Below, piece by piece: positions 53,692 to 61,890 of a stretch of DNA of 64,000 bases. Source of the stretch: Bacteroidota bacterium (GTDB taxonomy: Bacteria; Bacteroidota; Bacteroidia; B-17B0; Aurantibacillaceae); NCBI GenBank assembly GCA_947450025.1, contig CANFTW010000003.1:124001-188000 (forward strand), given 5' to 3'. Both the position numbers and the translations under genes were made by a program. Below the pieces are notes generated by a model. That model had not been told where the DNA came from, searched no databases, and saw only the letters and a list, made by a program, of their open reading frames with translations. Numbering within the stretch: position 1 is the first letter of the stretch; the number at the start of each line of letters is the position of its first letter.

Positions 53692-54786
53692 ATGAGAGCA
53701 ACTGAATTATTTGACAATTACATTTTTGGGACACTAAGTGCTGAAGAAAAAGCTGAATTTGAAATTCGTATAAAAACGGATTCAGAATTTGCGAATGCTT
53801 TCGAAAAACATAAAACGTTAATTGAAGGTGTTAACCAACACGAACAACGCATCCACTTAAAGCAAATTTTATCAACCATTCATAAACAAGAATTTGGTAG
53901 TGAGGCAAAAATTGTTTCTATAAAACAAGACGAGAACTTTATTAAAAAACACGGTAAGACATTTGCTGTAGCTGCTTCTGTAGCCATCATTGCAGTAATA
54001 GGAACCGTAACCATATTGAGTACTGGAGGTTATTTATTAAAACAACAAAGCAATGATATCACAGACTTAAAACGTGATGTTACTGAATTGAAATATTCTC
54101 AAGATGCCATTATTGAAGGGATTACTGGCGCAACGAATAAGCGCATCAAAAACTATGCTCCTGCTAATATTGAAGGAACTGGTTTTGCTTTAAATAACAA
54201 GGGTTATTTTATTACTAGTTACCACATGGTTAAAAATGCAGATTCTGTATTTGTAACAAACGGTGTTTTAGATAGAGTTTCTGCTAAATTAGTAGCCAGT
54301 GAACCATCTTTAGATATTGCTATTTATAAAATAGATAATGCTGAAGCGATCAAAAATATCGCGTTTCCTTTTTCATTTAAAGACAATGCTTCTGAAATTG
54401 GCGATAAGATTTTTACCTTAGGTTATCCTCGTAGAGATGCCGTATACGGGGAAGGTGCGTTAAGCTCCATGACAGGGTTTAATAATGACACAACCATGTA
54501 TCAAATTTCTATCCCTGTAAACCCAGGAAATAGCGGTGGTCCGTTAATGGATGAACAAGGAAATATTATTGGCGTCATTCGAGGTAAACAAAGCTCTGCA
54601 GAAGGAACTGGTTTTGCTATTAAATCGTCTTTTATCAAGCAAACTATTAATAAGCTAGAAAATGATTCATTAAAAAATGAGTTAACTTTAGTGACTAAAA
54701 AATCCAACCTAAGAGGGTTAAAACGCAGTGAGCAAATCAAAAAAATTCAACCATTTGTTTTTAATGTGATGGTTTATAAAAAATAA
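53692..54786 (+). CDS. Membrane-anchored trypsin-like protease with anti-sigma-like N-terminus
   Basis: A 364-residue protein with an unusual order. About 1-70 is a cytosolic helical domain (ELFDNYIFGTLSAEEKAEFEI) of the kind that ends or starts anti-sigma factors. A membrane helix at about 91-110 comes next, followed by a short coiled coil (TDLKRDVTELKYSQDAI). From 160 to 320 there is a trypsin-like (S1C/HtrA-type) protease with His178 in ITSYHMV, Asp208 in SLDIAIY and Ser281 in NPGNSGGPL. No PDZ domain follows, only a basic tail of about 35 residues. It lies 21 bases after the ECF sigma gene. The protease faces the periplasm and could sense or process envelope proteins; regulation of the sigma factor is inferred from the fusion. 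Confidence 0.85.
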   Translation: MRATELFDNYIFGTLSAEEKAEFEIRIKTDSEFANAFEKHKTLIEGVNQHEQRIHLKQILSTIHKQEFGSEAKIVSIKQDENFIKKHGKTFAVAASVAIIAVIGTVTILSTGGYLLKQQSNDITDLKRDVTELKYSQDAIIEGITGATNKRIKNYAPANIEGTGFALNNKGYFITSYHMVKNADSVFVTNGVLDRVSAKLVASEPSLDIAIYKIDNAEAIKNIAFPFSFKDNASEIGDKIFTLGYPRRDAVYGEGALSSMTGFNNDTTMYQISIPVNPGNSGGPLMDEQGNIIGVIRGKQSSAEGTGFAIKSSFIKQTINKLENDSLKNELTLVTKKSNLRGLKRSEQIKKIQPFVFNVMVYKK

Positions 54787-54803
54787 TTCAACCTGTTTAA
54801 AAC

Positions 54804-54836
54804 AAAAAATCCCTAGTAATACTAGGGATTTTTTTA
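54804..54836. terminator. Bidirectional terminator
   Basis: AAAAATCCCTAG pairs with CTAGGGATTTTT around TAATA, with a T6 run on the right and A-run on the left. It separates the protease gene from the convergent plug-domain gene. Confidence 0.9.
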
Positions 54837-54839
54837 TGA

Positions 54840-55682
54840 CTATTGTTTTGATTTTGCTTCTTCTTCTAACCTTAGCTCCTCTTCAATTTCTTTTTTTCGC
54901 AGTTTTTCTGCTTGAAGAGATTCTTTCTCACGACGCACTCGCTCTTTGTTTTCAATAATGTAATTGTCGCGAATATGTTTACTTTGAATTCCACTAAAAT
55001 AATCTTTCGTTGTCACAACAATTACTCCGCTAGTATTATCACCATATTGAGCTGGTATACCACCTGTAATAATTGCTACATTTTCAACAGCTAAAGCCGC
55101 AACACCCGAAATATTTGGTGATTTTACGCCATCTACAATATATGCAGTCGCATCACCTCTACCTCCTCTCACGTGTAATTCGCCATCTGAACCTTGAGTT
55201 GCTTCTGAAGAAATATTAACTACTGCATCTACAATGTTTCCTCTATCTACAGCCATATGTAAAAAATCCTCGGCAGATATTTCTTTGATATCCATAAACG
55301 TTTTGTCAATAATCGGTTTTACATGAGCCACAACTTCAATCACGTCTAATGTATTTGTGGAAACGGCCGCATCGACATACGTTGTTTTTTCAGAACTCAC
55401 TCTCACATCAGTTATTCGTTTGGTTTGCGTTTCACTGCTTGAAATTAAAATGTCATAACTGCCAGCATTTAGTGGTTTATAGGTATACATCCCTTTTATA
55501 TCAGTATCTGTTCCTCCTATTAAAACGCCGCCTTGTAAAATTTTAATCGTCGCCCCAATAACAGGCTCATTATCGTTGGTTAAAATTTGCCCCTTTACCG
55601 CTCCCATAGAGCTTTGAGAAAATACATTTAAACTGCTTATGATTAATAAACTAGCTAAACATGTGTTTTTTAGATTTTTCAT
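54840..55682 (-). CDS. TonB-receptor plug-like protein without a barrel
   Basis: A 280-residue exported protein. After a signal peptide (about 1-23, ending FSQ) comes a carboxypeptidase-like regulatory domain at about 28-100 (GAVKGQILTNDNEPVIGATI), then a TonB-dependent receptor plug domain at about 112-215. The plug contains RGNIVDAVVNISSEATQGSDG, HVRGGRGDATAYIVDGVK and GGIPAQYGDNTSGVIVVTTK. Where a receptor would continue into a beta-barrel, the protein ends in a charged helix of about 50 residues rich in Glu, Lys and Arg. It is therefore not a transporter fragment by simple truncation but looks like a stable stand-alone plug. It lies between two sigma/anti-sigma gene pairs. Confidence 0.8.
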   Translation of the reverse strand: MKNLKNTCLASLLIISSLNVFSQSSMGAVKGQILTNDNEPVIGATIKILQGGVLIGGTDTDIKGMYTYKPLNAGSYDILISSSETQTKRITDVRVSSEKTTYVDAAVSTNTLDVIEVVAHVKPIIDKTFMDIKEISAEDFLHMAVDRGNIVDAVVNISSEATQGSDGELHVRGGRGDATAYIVDGVKSPNISGVAALAVENVAIITGGIPAQYGDNTSGVIVVTTKDYFSGIQSKHIRDNYIIENKERVRREKESLQAEKLRKKEIEEELRLEEEAKSKQ

Positions 55683-55823
55683 AATTCTTATTTTTAATAA
55701 TTAAACTTATAATATTCAGAATGCATTCTTTAACTTTAAGACGTTAATGGTTTTTAATTCCATAAAAACAGACAAAAATTAATTTTTATGGAATATTAAA
55801 TCAGTTGCGTCTAATACTTAGAT

Positions 55824-56420
55824 ATGTGGCTTTTTAGGAAAAAAGAATATACCAGCGATGAAGAATTGCTATTACACTACAAGCAAAGTGGAAACAAAGA
55901 ACTATTTGCTGAGTTGTTTAAAAAACACGTGTCTGTTGTTTACGGTACCTGTTTATTTTATTTACAAGATAAACAGGAAGCACAAGATGCCACGATGCAG
56001 CTATTTGAAAAATTAATGCTAGACATCAACAATAGAAACATCGATAATTTTAAAGGATGGTTAAGCTTTGTTGTTAGAAACCATTGTATTTCATTAATAC
56101 GAAAAAATAAATCACATTCAAAAAACATCAAATCATATTATGAATTTGAGTACAGCACTCCAGAGTATGATCAAGAAGAAAAAATAAACTCCGTCACAGA
56201 AGATGTTCTGTTAGAAAACATGAAAGAGTGCTTGCCCAAATTAAAAACTAACCAAAGGCTTTGCATCGAACTATTTTATTTAAAAAATAAAAGTTACCAA
56301 GATATTTCTACTGAAACCTCTTTTTCATTAAATGAAATTAAAAGCTATATCCAAAACGGAAAACGAAACTTAAAACTATTACTAGAAGAACAAACCCGAT
56401 TAAACACAACACATGATTAA
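55824..56420 (+). CDS. Sigma-70 family RNA polymerase sigma factor
   Basis: A 198-residue ECF-type sigma factor, clearly different in sequence from the one at 53113. It begins MWLFRKKEYTSDEELLLHYKQ. Region 2 has FKKHVSVVYGTCLFYLQDKQEAQDA and region 4 has FYLKNKSYQDISTETSFSLNEIKSYIQNGKRNLK. The adjacent gene overlaps its end by eight bases and encodes a single-pass membrane protein that probably serves as the anti-sigma factor or sensor. It is divergent from the plug gene across 141 bases, so the two may share a regulatory region. Target promoters are unknown. Confidence 0.9.
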   Translation: MWLFRKKEYTSDEELLLHYKQSGNKELFAELFKKHVSVVYGTCLFYLQDKQEAQDATMQLFEKLMLDINNRNIDNFKGWLSFVVRNHCISLIRKNKSHSKNIKSYYEFEYSTPEYDQEEKINSVTEDVLLENMKECLPKLKTNQRLCIELFYLKNKSYQDISTETSFSLNEIKSYIQNGKRNLKLLLEEQTRLNTTHD

Positions 56421-57459
56421 CCCCGACGATATTAATCAACATAAAAGCTTTTCTTCAGAAGACTCTAAGCATTTTGAAAAGAAGTTGCAAATAGATGACT
56501 TAAGTTATTTGTCCTCTATCGCATTTAAACAATTTAAAGTAAACGATTCTGAAATCAATGAATTAAAACTGCGTATTAATAAAAAAACTTACAGAAAATC
56601 CTATTCTTTTAATACCATATTCATTAGTGTATTGTGTGGTTTGTTCATTGGCATTTCAATATTTTTTATACTTTTTCAAAAAAGTAAAATTCACCCATCT
56701 GTCTTTCAAATATTTAACACTACTCCTCCAGAAATAAAACTAGAAAATAAAATTCATTCCAATGACACTGTATTTCCTGCGATACCCAATAAATCTACTG
56801 AGCATTATCAAACTATTGTAAATAATGCCATAGAAGAACAAGATATTGCTAACGATCCTGAAACTTTACCAAGCAAACCTTTAAGCTTAGATGTCCCAGA
56901 AATAAATACTAATGATGATATTTTGTATCAATTCACTCCAAATGCTCCAGTAATATTTATACATAATTTGAAAGTAACCAATTATAGGCTGTATTATTTC
57001 AACCATCAGAGTGCTATTAATCTATCCGTTAGTAATGGATTATCGGCTCAATATGGTAGTAATTCAGATATTGAAAGAACAAGTTTAACCCGTTCAAACT
57101 CATACTATGCACATAAAATGATACAAAAGGCCATGAATTTGTTTAGCAGTAAACATATCGACAATTGTATTGAAGAACTAACGATGCTTTATGAATTTAA
57201 TCATGATGATGCAAATGCTCAATTTTATTTAGGTATGTGTTATTTTCAAATAGGAAAATATGGTATCGCAAAAAATTATTTTCAGAAAAATTTAGATAAC
57301 ATTAATAATATCTTTCATCAAGAGTCTGAATTTTATCAAGCCATATGCTTATTAAATTTAAAACAAACACAAGATGCAAACGCACAATTGCAAACAATTA
57401 TTAATAATAAAGGATTTTATAGTGCTAGAGCAAAAGAGACACTAGAAAAACAAAAATAA
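56413..57459 (+). CDS. Single-pass membrane protein with C-terminal TPR, likely anti-sigma partner
   Basis: A 348-residue protein coupled by an eight-base overlap to the sigma gene. About 1-62 is a cytosolic helical region (DSKHFEKKLQIDDLSYLSS). A membrane helix lies at about 66-88 (NTIFISVLCGLFIGISIFFIL). The middle (about 90-220) is low in recognisable structure, and about 228-345 forms TPR-like helices (FNHDDANAQFYLGMCYFQIGKYGIAKNYF). No zinc-type HxxxCxxC anti-sigma motif is present, so it would be a non-classical anti-sigma factor. The segment with SAQYGSNSD slightly resembles the AQYGDN end of the plug protein nearby; this may be chance. Confidence 0.75.
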   Translation: MINPDDINQHKSFSSEDSKHFEKKLQIDDLSYLSSIAFKQFKVNDSEINELKLRINKKTYRKSYSFNTIFISVLCGLFIGISIFFILFQKSKIHPSVFQIFNTTPPEIKLENKIHSNDTVFPAIPNKSTEHYQTIVNNAIEEQDIANDPETLPSKPLSLDVPEINTNDDILYQFTPNAPVIFIHNLKVTNYRLYYFNHQSAINLSVSNGLSAQYGSNSDIERTSLTRSNSYYAHKMIQKAMNLFSSKHIDNCIEELTMLYEFNHDDANAQFYLGMCYFQIGKYGIAKNYFQKNLDNINNIFHQESEFYQAICLLNLKQTQDANAQLQTIINNKGFYSARAKETLEKQK

Positions 57460-57481
57460 ATATATCTTTACGTGCATTAAC

Positions 57482-57871
57482 ATGGACAAAAGCGTGCGCT
57501 TAGATAGTTATTTGTGGGCTATTAGAATGTATAAATCGCGTTCGTTAGCTAGCGATGCTATAAAAAACAATAAGGTTAAATTAAACGACGAACTTGTAAA
57601 AGCCGCTCATATTGTTAAAATAGGCGAGCGTTATACCATGTCATTTCCACAGGGGGTAAAAAAAATTATTGAGGTTACAGGAATTATTGAAAAACGACAA
57701 GGTTATGATATTGCCAAAGAGCATTACATTGATCATTCTCCTCCTATTGAAAAATTAGAACGCATGCCGTCCTTATTTTTTATGCCGAATATGCTGCGTG
57801 ATAGAGGCGCAGGTAGGCCAACAAAAAAAGACAGGAGAGATATGGATCATTTTAGAAAAGAAAAAGAGTAG
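57482..57871 (+). CDS. S4-domain RNA-binding protein (HslR/Hsp15-like)
   Basis: A 129-residue S4-domain protein like Hsp15, which binds free 50S subunits carrying nascent chains after translation failure. The S4 core at about 3-65 has VRLDSYLWAIRMYKSRSLASDAI and VKLNDELVKAAHIVKIGERY. The C-terminal half is basic and ends in RGAGRPTKKDRRDMDHFRKEKE, typical for the family. It follows the TPR/anti-sigma gene by 22 bases. Rescue activity is inferred from the family; no stress-gene context is present. Confidence 0.88.
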   Translation: MDKSVRLDSYLWAIRMYKSRSLASDAIKNNKVKLNDELVKAAHIVKIGERYTMSFPQGVKKIIEVTGIIEKRQGYDIAKEHYIDHSPPIEKLERMPSLFFMPNMLRDRGAGRPTKKDRRDMDHFRKEKE

Positions 57872-57904
57872 CATCAATCAGATACTACTGTTTTTTTACT
57901 TCAA

Positions 57905-59335
57905 CTATTGAATGTAACTCAACTTCAACATATTTGTACGGCCTTTTTCATTCATAGGCATACTTGCTAAGTTAATTACTAGTTCATCGGATTTTACAAA
58001 GCCACCTTCTTTGATGTAATCTTTTAAATCGGCAATTGTTTGATCGGTGCTTTCGTATTTATCGTAATAAAATCCACGTACTCCCCATACTAAACTTAAG
58101 GCATTTAATAACGAACGATTATCCGTAAAAACATAAACATTTGCTTTTGGACGATGACTACTTAATTTAAATGCAGTATATCCACTATGTGTCATAGAAA
58201 TGATTGCGGAAACATTAGCTTGCTTAGCCATTACACTGGCATTATAACAAATACTATCGGTAATATAAGTCACTGTTTTTAATTCGGGTTCATGTTCTTT
58301 GTAATAAATACGATCATCGCTTTCAATTTGAGTGATAATACGGCGCATATATTCAATCACCTTAACCGGATAACGGCCTACTGATGTTTCAGCACTTAGC
58401 ATTACGGCATCAGCACCATCAAGCACTGCATTAGCTACATCATTAACTTCGGCTCGGGTAGGTGTATACGCTGTAATCATACTCTCCATCATTTGAGTAG
58501 CAATAATCACAGGTTTAGATGCCGCAATACATTTATTGACAATCATTTTTTGTAATAAAGGCACTTGTTCCATTGGCATTTCAACTCCTAAATCACCGCG
58601 GGCCACCATCACACCATCCGTTACTTCAATTATTTTATCAATTTCTTTAATGGCCTCTGGCTTTTCTATTTTAGCAATCACACGTGCATTTTTTTTCTTA
58701 GAACGAATGATATCTTTTAATTCTATAATATCAGTCACACTTCTCACAAATGACAAACCTACCCACTCAAAATCATTTTCTAATGCAAAATCTAAATCAC
58801 GTAAATCTTTTAAGGTTAAGCACGGCAAAGAGATTTTGGTATTAGGTAAATTCACCCCTTTTTTTGAAGATAACGTTCCTCCAGCAATAATGGTTGCTCT
58901 TACTTCATCTTTTCGATTCGTTTCAATAACTTTTAATGTGATTTTTCCATCATCAATCAAAACTAATTCTCCTGCGGCAACATCTTGAGGGAATTGTGGA
59001 TAAGTAATAAATATTCTTTCTGCTGTTCCTTCGCACTCTTTGGTGGTAATAATAATTTCATGGCCATTAACAAGTTCCACAGCATTATCTTTTACTTTAC
59101 CAATACGTAATTTTGGTCCTTGTAAATCTCCCAAAATGCCAACGTGACGGTTCAGTTTTTTATTTAAAATACGGATATTATCAATCACATGTTTTATGGG
59201 TTCGTAATCTCCATGTGAAAAATTTATTCGACAAATATCTAAGCCTGCCTTAAATAACTCTTCTAATACTGCAATGTTTTCTGTTGAAGGGCCCATTGTA
59301 GCAACAATTTTCGTTTTATTATAATTAAAGTTCAT
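57905..59335 (-). CDS. pyk: Pyruvate kinase
   Basis: Converts phosphoenolpyruvate plus ADP to pyruvate plus ATP in glycolysis. The product has 476 residues. Seen are KIVATMGPSTENIAVLEEL at the N-terminus, ICRINFSHGDYEPI, ILGDLQGPKLRIG, the catalytic lysine in VIAKIEKPEAIKEID, MVARGDLGVEMPMEQVPLLQK, and MLSAETSVGRYPVKVIEYM. The C-terminal allosteric domain (about 350-476) is complete and ends with MNEKGRTNMLKLSYIQ. It is convergent with the S4 gene and divergent from trmB. No other glycolytic gene is beside it. Confidence 0.97.
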   Translation of the reverse strand: MNFNYNKTKIVATMGPSTENIAVLEELFKAGLDICRINFSHGDYEPIKHVIDNIRILNKKLNRHVGILGDLQGPKLRIGKVKDNAVELVNGHEIIITTKECEGTAERIFITYPQFPQDVAAGELVLIDDGKITLKVIETNRKDEVRATIIAGGTLSSKKGVNLPNTKISLPCLTLKDLRDLDFALENDFEWVGLSFVRSVTDIIELKDIIRSKKKNARVIAKIEKPEAIKEIDKIIEVTDGVMVARGDLGVEMPMEQVPLLQKMIVNKCIAASKPVIIATQMMESMITAYTPTRAEVNDVANAVLDGADAVMLSAETSVGRYPVKVIEYMRRIITQIESDDRIYYKEHEPELKTVTYITDSICYNASVMAKQANVSAIISMTHSGYTAFKLSSHRPKANVYVFTDNRSLLNALSLVWGVRGFYYDKYESTDQTIADLKDYIKEGGFVKSDELVINLASMPMNEKGRTNMLKLSYIQ

Positions 59336-59500
59336 ATATCATTTAGTTTCTAGTTCTTGGTTTACATGCTATTAAAACACGCCAATAAAGCCATCTTGTT
59401 TTGACCTTAAATTGGTATACGAAGGTAACAATTTCATGCAAAAAAATGGTATTATTAAATCATTATCTATTTTAGTACCTTAGCAACTTTTAATACCATT

Positions 59501-60172
59501 ATGCCTAATAAACTCGAAAAATTTGCCGAACTAAATACTTTTGCTAACACCTTTGCTTTTCATCATTTTGATATTCCTAATGGTTTTTCAAAAAAAGGAA
59601 AATGGCATTCCGATATATTTAAAAATGAAAACCCAATTGTGGTTGAATTAGGTTGCGGGCGAGGAGAATATACCATTGGATTATCTGAAAACAATCATTC
59701 AAAAAATTTTATTGGTGTTGATGTGAAAGGTAATCGGATTTGGACAGGAGCCAAACATGCCACCTTAAACCATATGAACCATGTGGCATTTTTAAGAACA
59801 CGTATTGATTTTATTGACCATTGCTTTGGAGAAAACGAAGTATCTGAAATATGGATAACATTTCCTGACCCTCAACCACAAAAAAACAGAGCGCGTAAAC
59901 GATTAACTAATCCCGATTTCTTTTTGAATCGTTATAAAAAAATATTAAAACCTGGTGGACTTGTTCATTTAAAAACCGATAATACTTTTTTTTATGAATA
60001 TACCATGGATGTTATTAAAGAGCGAAAACTCCCTTTATTGTTTTCTACAAACGACTTATATAAAAATTGCCCTGATGATCGCGAAGAACTAACGCGCATA
60101 AAAACTTATTACGAAGCCTTATTTACTGCAAAAGGAGAAGATATAAAATACTGCTGTTTTCAATTAGATTAA
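59501..60172 (+). CDS. trmB: tRNA (guanine-N7-)-methyltransferase TrmB
   Basis: S-adenosylmethionine-dependent enzyme that makes m7G46 in tRNA. The product has 223 residues. The SAM-binding motif is IVVELGCGRGEYTIGLSE near 49-65, the acidic residue after NFIGVDVKGNRIW follows, and the substrate motif ITFPDPQPQKNRARKRLTNPDF sits near 125-146. The C-terminal TRIKTYYEALFTAKGE is also family-typical. It is followed six bases later by a small membrane protein gene and then by lgt, suggesting an operon of three genes with trmB first. Confidence 0.96.
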   Translation: MPNKLEKFAELNTFANTFAFHHFDIPNGFSKKGKWHSDIFKNENPIVVELGCGRGEYTIGLSENNHSKNFIGVDVKGNRIWTGAKHATLNHMNHVAFLRTRIDFIDHCFGENEVSEIWITFPDPQPQKNRARKRLTNPDFFLNRYKKILKPGGLVHLKTDNTFFYEYTMDVIKERKLPLLFSTNDLYKNCPDDREELTRIKTYYEALFTAKGEDIKYCCFQLD

Positions 60173-60177
60173 TACCA

Positions 60178-60513
60178 ATGACTGTTAAACGATTACCACA
60201 TAAAAATCACTTTTTAAACCAACTGCTTAAAAGCATTGCCTTAGGAACATTGTTTTTAATCATTTCTTTAGGCATTGGCGTAATCGGCTATCATTACTAT
60301 TTTAATATTTCTTGGTTAGACAGCTTGGTTAACGCCAGTATGATTTTAACAGGTATGGGGCCTGTTGATCGCGCAGAAACAGATGGCGCCAAATGGTTTT
60401 CATCCTTATATGCCATTTATAGTGGTGTTGCTTTTTTAACCAGTGTGGGGGTTATTTTTGGCCCTATTGTTCACCGATTTTTACATAAATTTAAATTAGA
60501 AGTTGAAGAATAA
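60178..60513 (+). CDS. Small two-helix membrane protein with pore-loop-like segment
   Basis: A 111-residue protein with helix 1 at about 17-38, a short re-entrant-looking segment SWLDSLVNASMILTGMGP at about 45-62, and helix 2 at about 73-98. This layout is that of an ion-channel pore subunit: an amphipathic pore helix leads into TGMGP where potassium channels have TVGYG. The match is only partial because the Tyr and the second Gly are replaced, so channel function is a hypothesis. It sits between trmB (5-base gap) and lgt, a conserved-looking trio. Function is unknown. Confidence 0.65.
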   Translation: MTVKRLPHKNHFLNQLLKSIALGTLFLIISLGIGVIGYHYYFNISWLDSLVNASMILTGMGPVDRAETDGAKWFSSLYAIYSGVAFLTSVGVIFGPIVHRFLHKFKLEVEE

Positions 60514-60539
60514 CTTTCTTCATTAAAAAATAAACTCAT

Positions 60540-61364
60540 ATGATCTTATCTCTTTTTATTAATTGGAATCCTAGCCCTGAAATTTTTACCATACCAGTCA
60601 TTGATTGGCCTGTGAGATGGTATGGTCTTTCTTGGGCTTTTGCATTTATAGGATGTCATTTTTTTATGAATCGCATTTATAAAGCGGAAGGCCGAACAGA
60701 CGCTCAACTCGACTCTTTAACCTTATACATTGTGATAGCAACCGTATTAGGAGCACGATTAGGGCATTGTTTATTTTATGATTTTCCATACTATTCAACT
60801 CATCCTTTAGATATTTTAAAAGTGTATGAAGGTGGTTTAGCGAGTCATGGAGGAGGTATAGGGATTTTAATAGGCATGTGGCTATATTGTCGTAAAACAA
60901 AAGAAAGCTGGGTGTGGTTATTTGACCGATTGATTGTTGTTGTTCCGTTTGCATCATTCATGATTCGTTTTGGAAACTTAATGAATTCTGAAATTGTAGG
61001 ACAACCAACCAATGTTCCTTGGGGGTTTGTGTTTCATCAAATAGATGAATTACCTCGTCATCCAACACAACTATACGAAGCTATTTTCTATATGTTCTTA
61101 TTTGTTTTATTTTATTGGTTATGGAAAAATAAACGTCACGATTTCGGAAAAGGATTTATGTTTGGATTATTTTGTGTGATGATGTTTGGGTTCCGTTTTT
61201 GCATGGAGTTTATGAAAGAAAATCAAGAATCTTTTGAAAACACACTACCTATTAACATGGGACAAATATTAAGCGTTCCGTTTATTATTGGTGGTTTATA
61301 TATGATGCACAAATCTAAAACAGAATCCACGCACCCTGATTCAACTGAAACAACAAAATCATAA
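60540..61364 (+). CDS. lgt: Prolipoprotein diacylglyceryl transferase (Lgt)
   Basis: Inner-membrane enzyme that attaches diacylglycerol from phosphatidylglycerol to the lipobox cysteine of prolipoproteins such as PorW in this window. It has 274 residues and about seven helices. Conserved motifs are PVRWYGLSWAFAFIGCHFF, GARLGHCLFYDFPYY, YEGGLASHGGGIGILIGMWLY, RFGNLMNSEIVGQPT and RHPTQLYEAIFYMFLF. Length is within the family range. It is downstream of trmB and the small membrane protein, with a 26-base gap. Confidence 0.96.
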   Translation: MILSLFINWNPSPEIFTIPVIDWPVRWYGLSWAFAFIGCHFFMNRIYKAEGRTDAQLDSLTLYIVIATVLGARLGHCLFYDFPYYSTHPLDILKVYEGGLASHGGGIGILIGMWLYCRKTKESWVWLFDRLIVVVPFASFMIRFGNLMNSEIVGQPTNVPWGFVFHQIDELPRHPTQLYEAIFYMFLFVLFYWLWKNKRHDFGKGFMFGLFCVMMFGFRFCMEFMKENQESFENTLPINMGQILSVPFIIGGLYMMHKSKTESTHPDSTETTKS

Positions 61365-61376
61365 ATTTTATTTAAC

Positions 61377-61835
61377 ATGGCATTACCAAGCGTCTTTGAT
61401 TCAAAAACAACTGAAGAAACCTTTAAACGTATAGAAAACATTAATTATATGAGCAAACCATTATGGGGTAAAATGAATGCCTCTCAAATGCTTGCTCACT
61501 TAAATGTAGCATATGATTTAGCTTATGGAAAAATTGAAGCGAAGCCAAACTTTTTTGCAAAATTAATGTTGAAGCTTTTTGTGAAAGGTCTTGTGACAAG
61601 CGATAAACCCTATGCTCAAAATTCTCGCACAGCACCCTATTTTATTATTGCCAATGAGCGTGATTTTGAAAAAGAAAAATCAAAATTGATTGATTACATT
61701 AAACAAACTGAAGCGCATGGCGCTAAATACTTCGAAGGAAAAGAAAGTTCATCATTTGGAATCATGACGGCTAAAGAATGGAATGCGCAATTTTACAAGC
61801 ATATTGATCATCATTTTAGACAATTTGGTGCTTAA
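61377..61835 (+). CDS. DUF1569 (DinB-like) protein
   Basis: A 152-residue protein of the DUF1569 family, which adopts a DinB/YfiT-type four-helix bundle. Recognisable are LWGKMNASQMLAHLNVAYDLAY near 26-50, with the first conserved His in the LAHL position, and the C-terminal WNAQFYKHIDHHFRQFG containing the pair of histidines that complete the metal site in this superfamily. Function is unknown; the fold is used by metal-dependent transferases acting on thiols. It starts 12 bases after lgt and ends before a convergent PorP gene. Confidence 0.83.
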   Translation: MALPSVFDSKTTEETFKRIENINYMSKPLWGKMNASQMLAHLNVAYDLAYGKIEAKPNFFAKLMLKLFVKGLVTSDKPYAQNSRTAPYFIIANERDFEKEKSKLIDYIKQTEAHGAKYFEGKESSSFGIMTAKEWNAQFYKHIDHHFRQFGA

Positions 61836-61890
61836 TTAAAGCTACAATTGGCTGGTTTAGTTTTATAGCAATTACTACAATTAACAAAAT

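Noticed and set aside
56980-57080. Similarity of SAQYGSNSD in the TPR membrane protein to AQYGDN of the plug protein
   Set aside because: Only about nine residues and no other plug features; not enough to claim shared origin.
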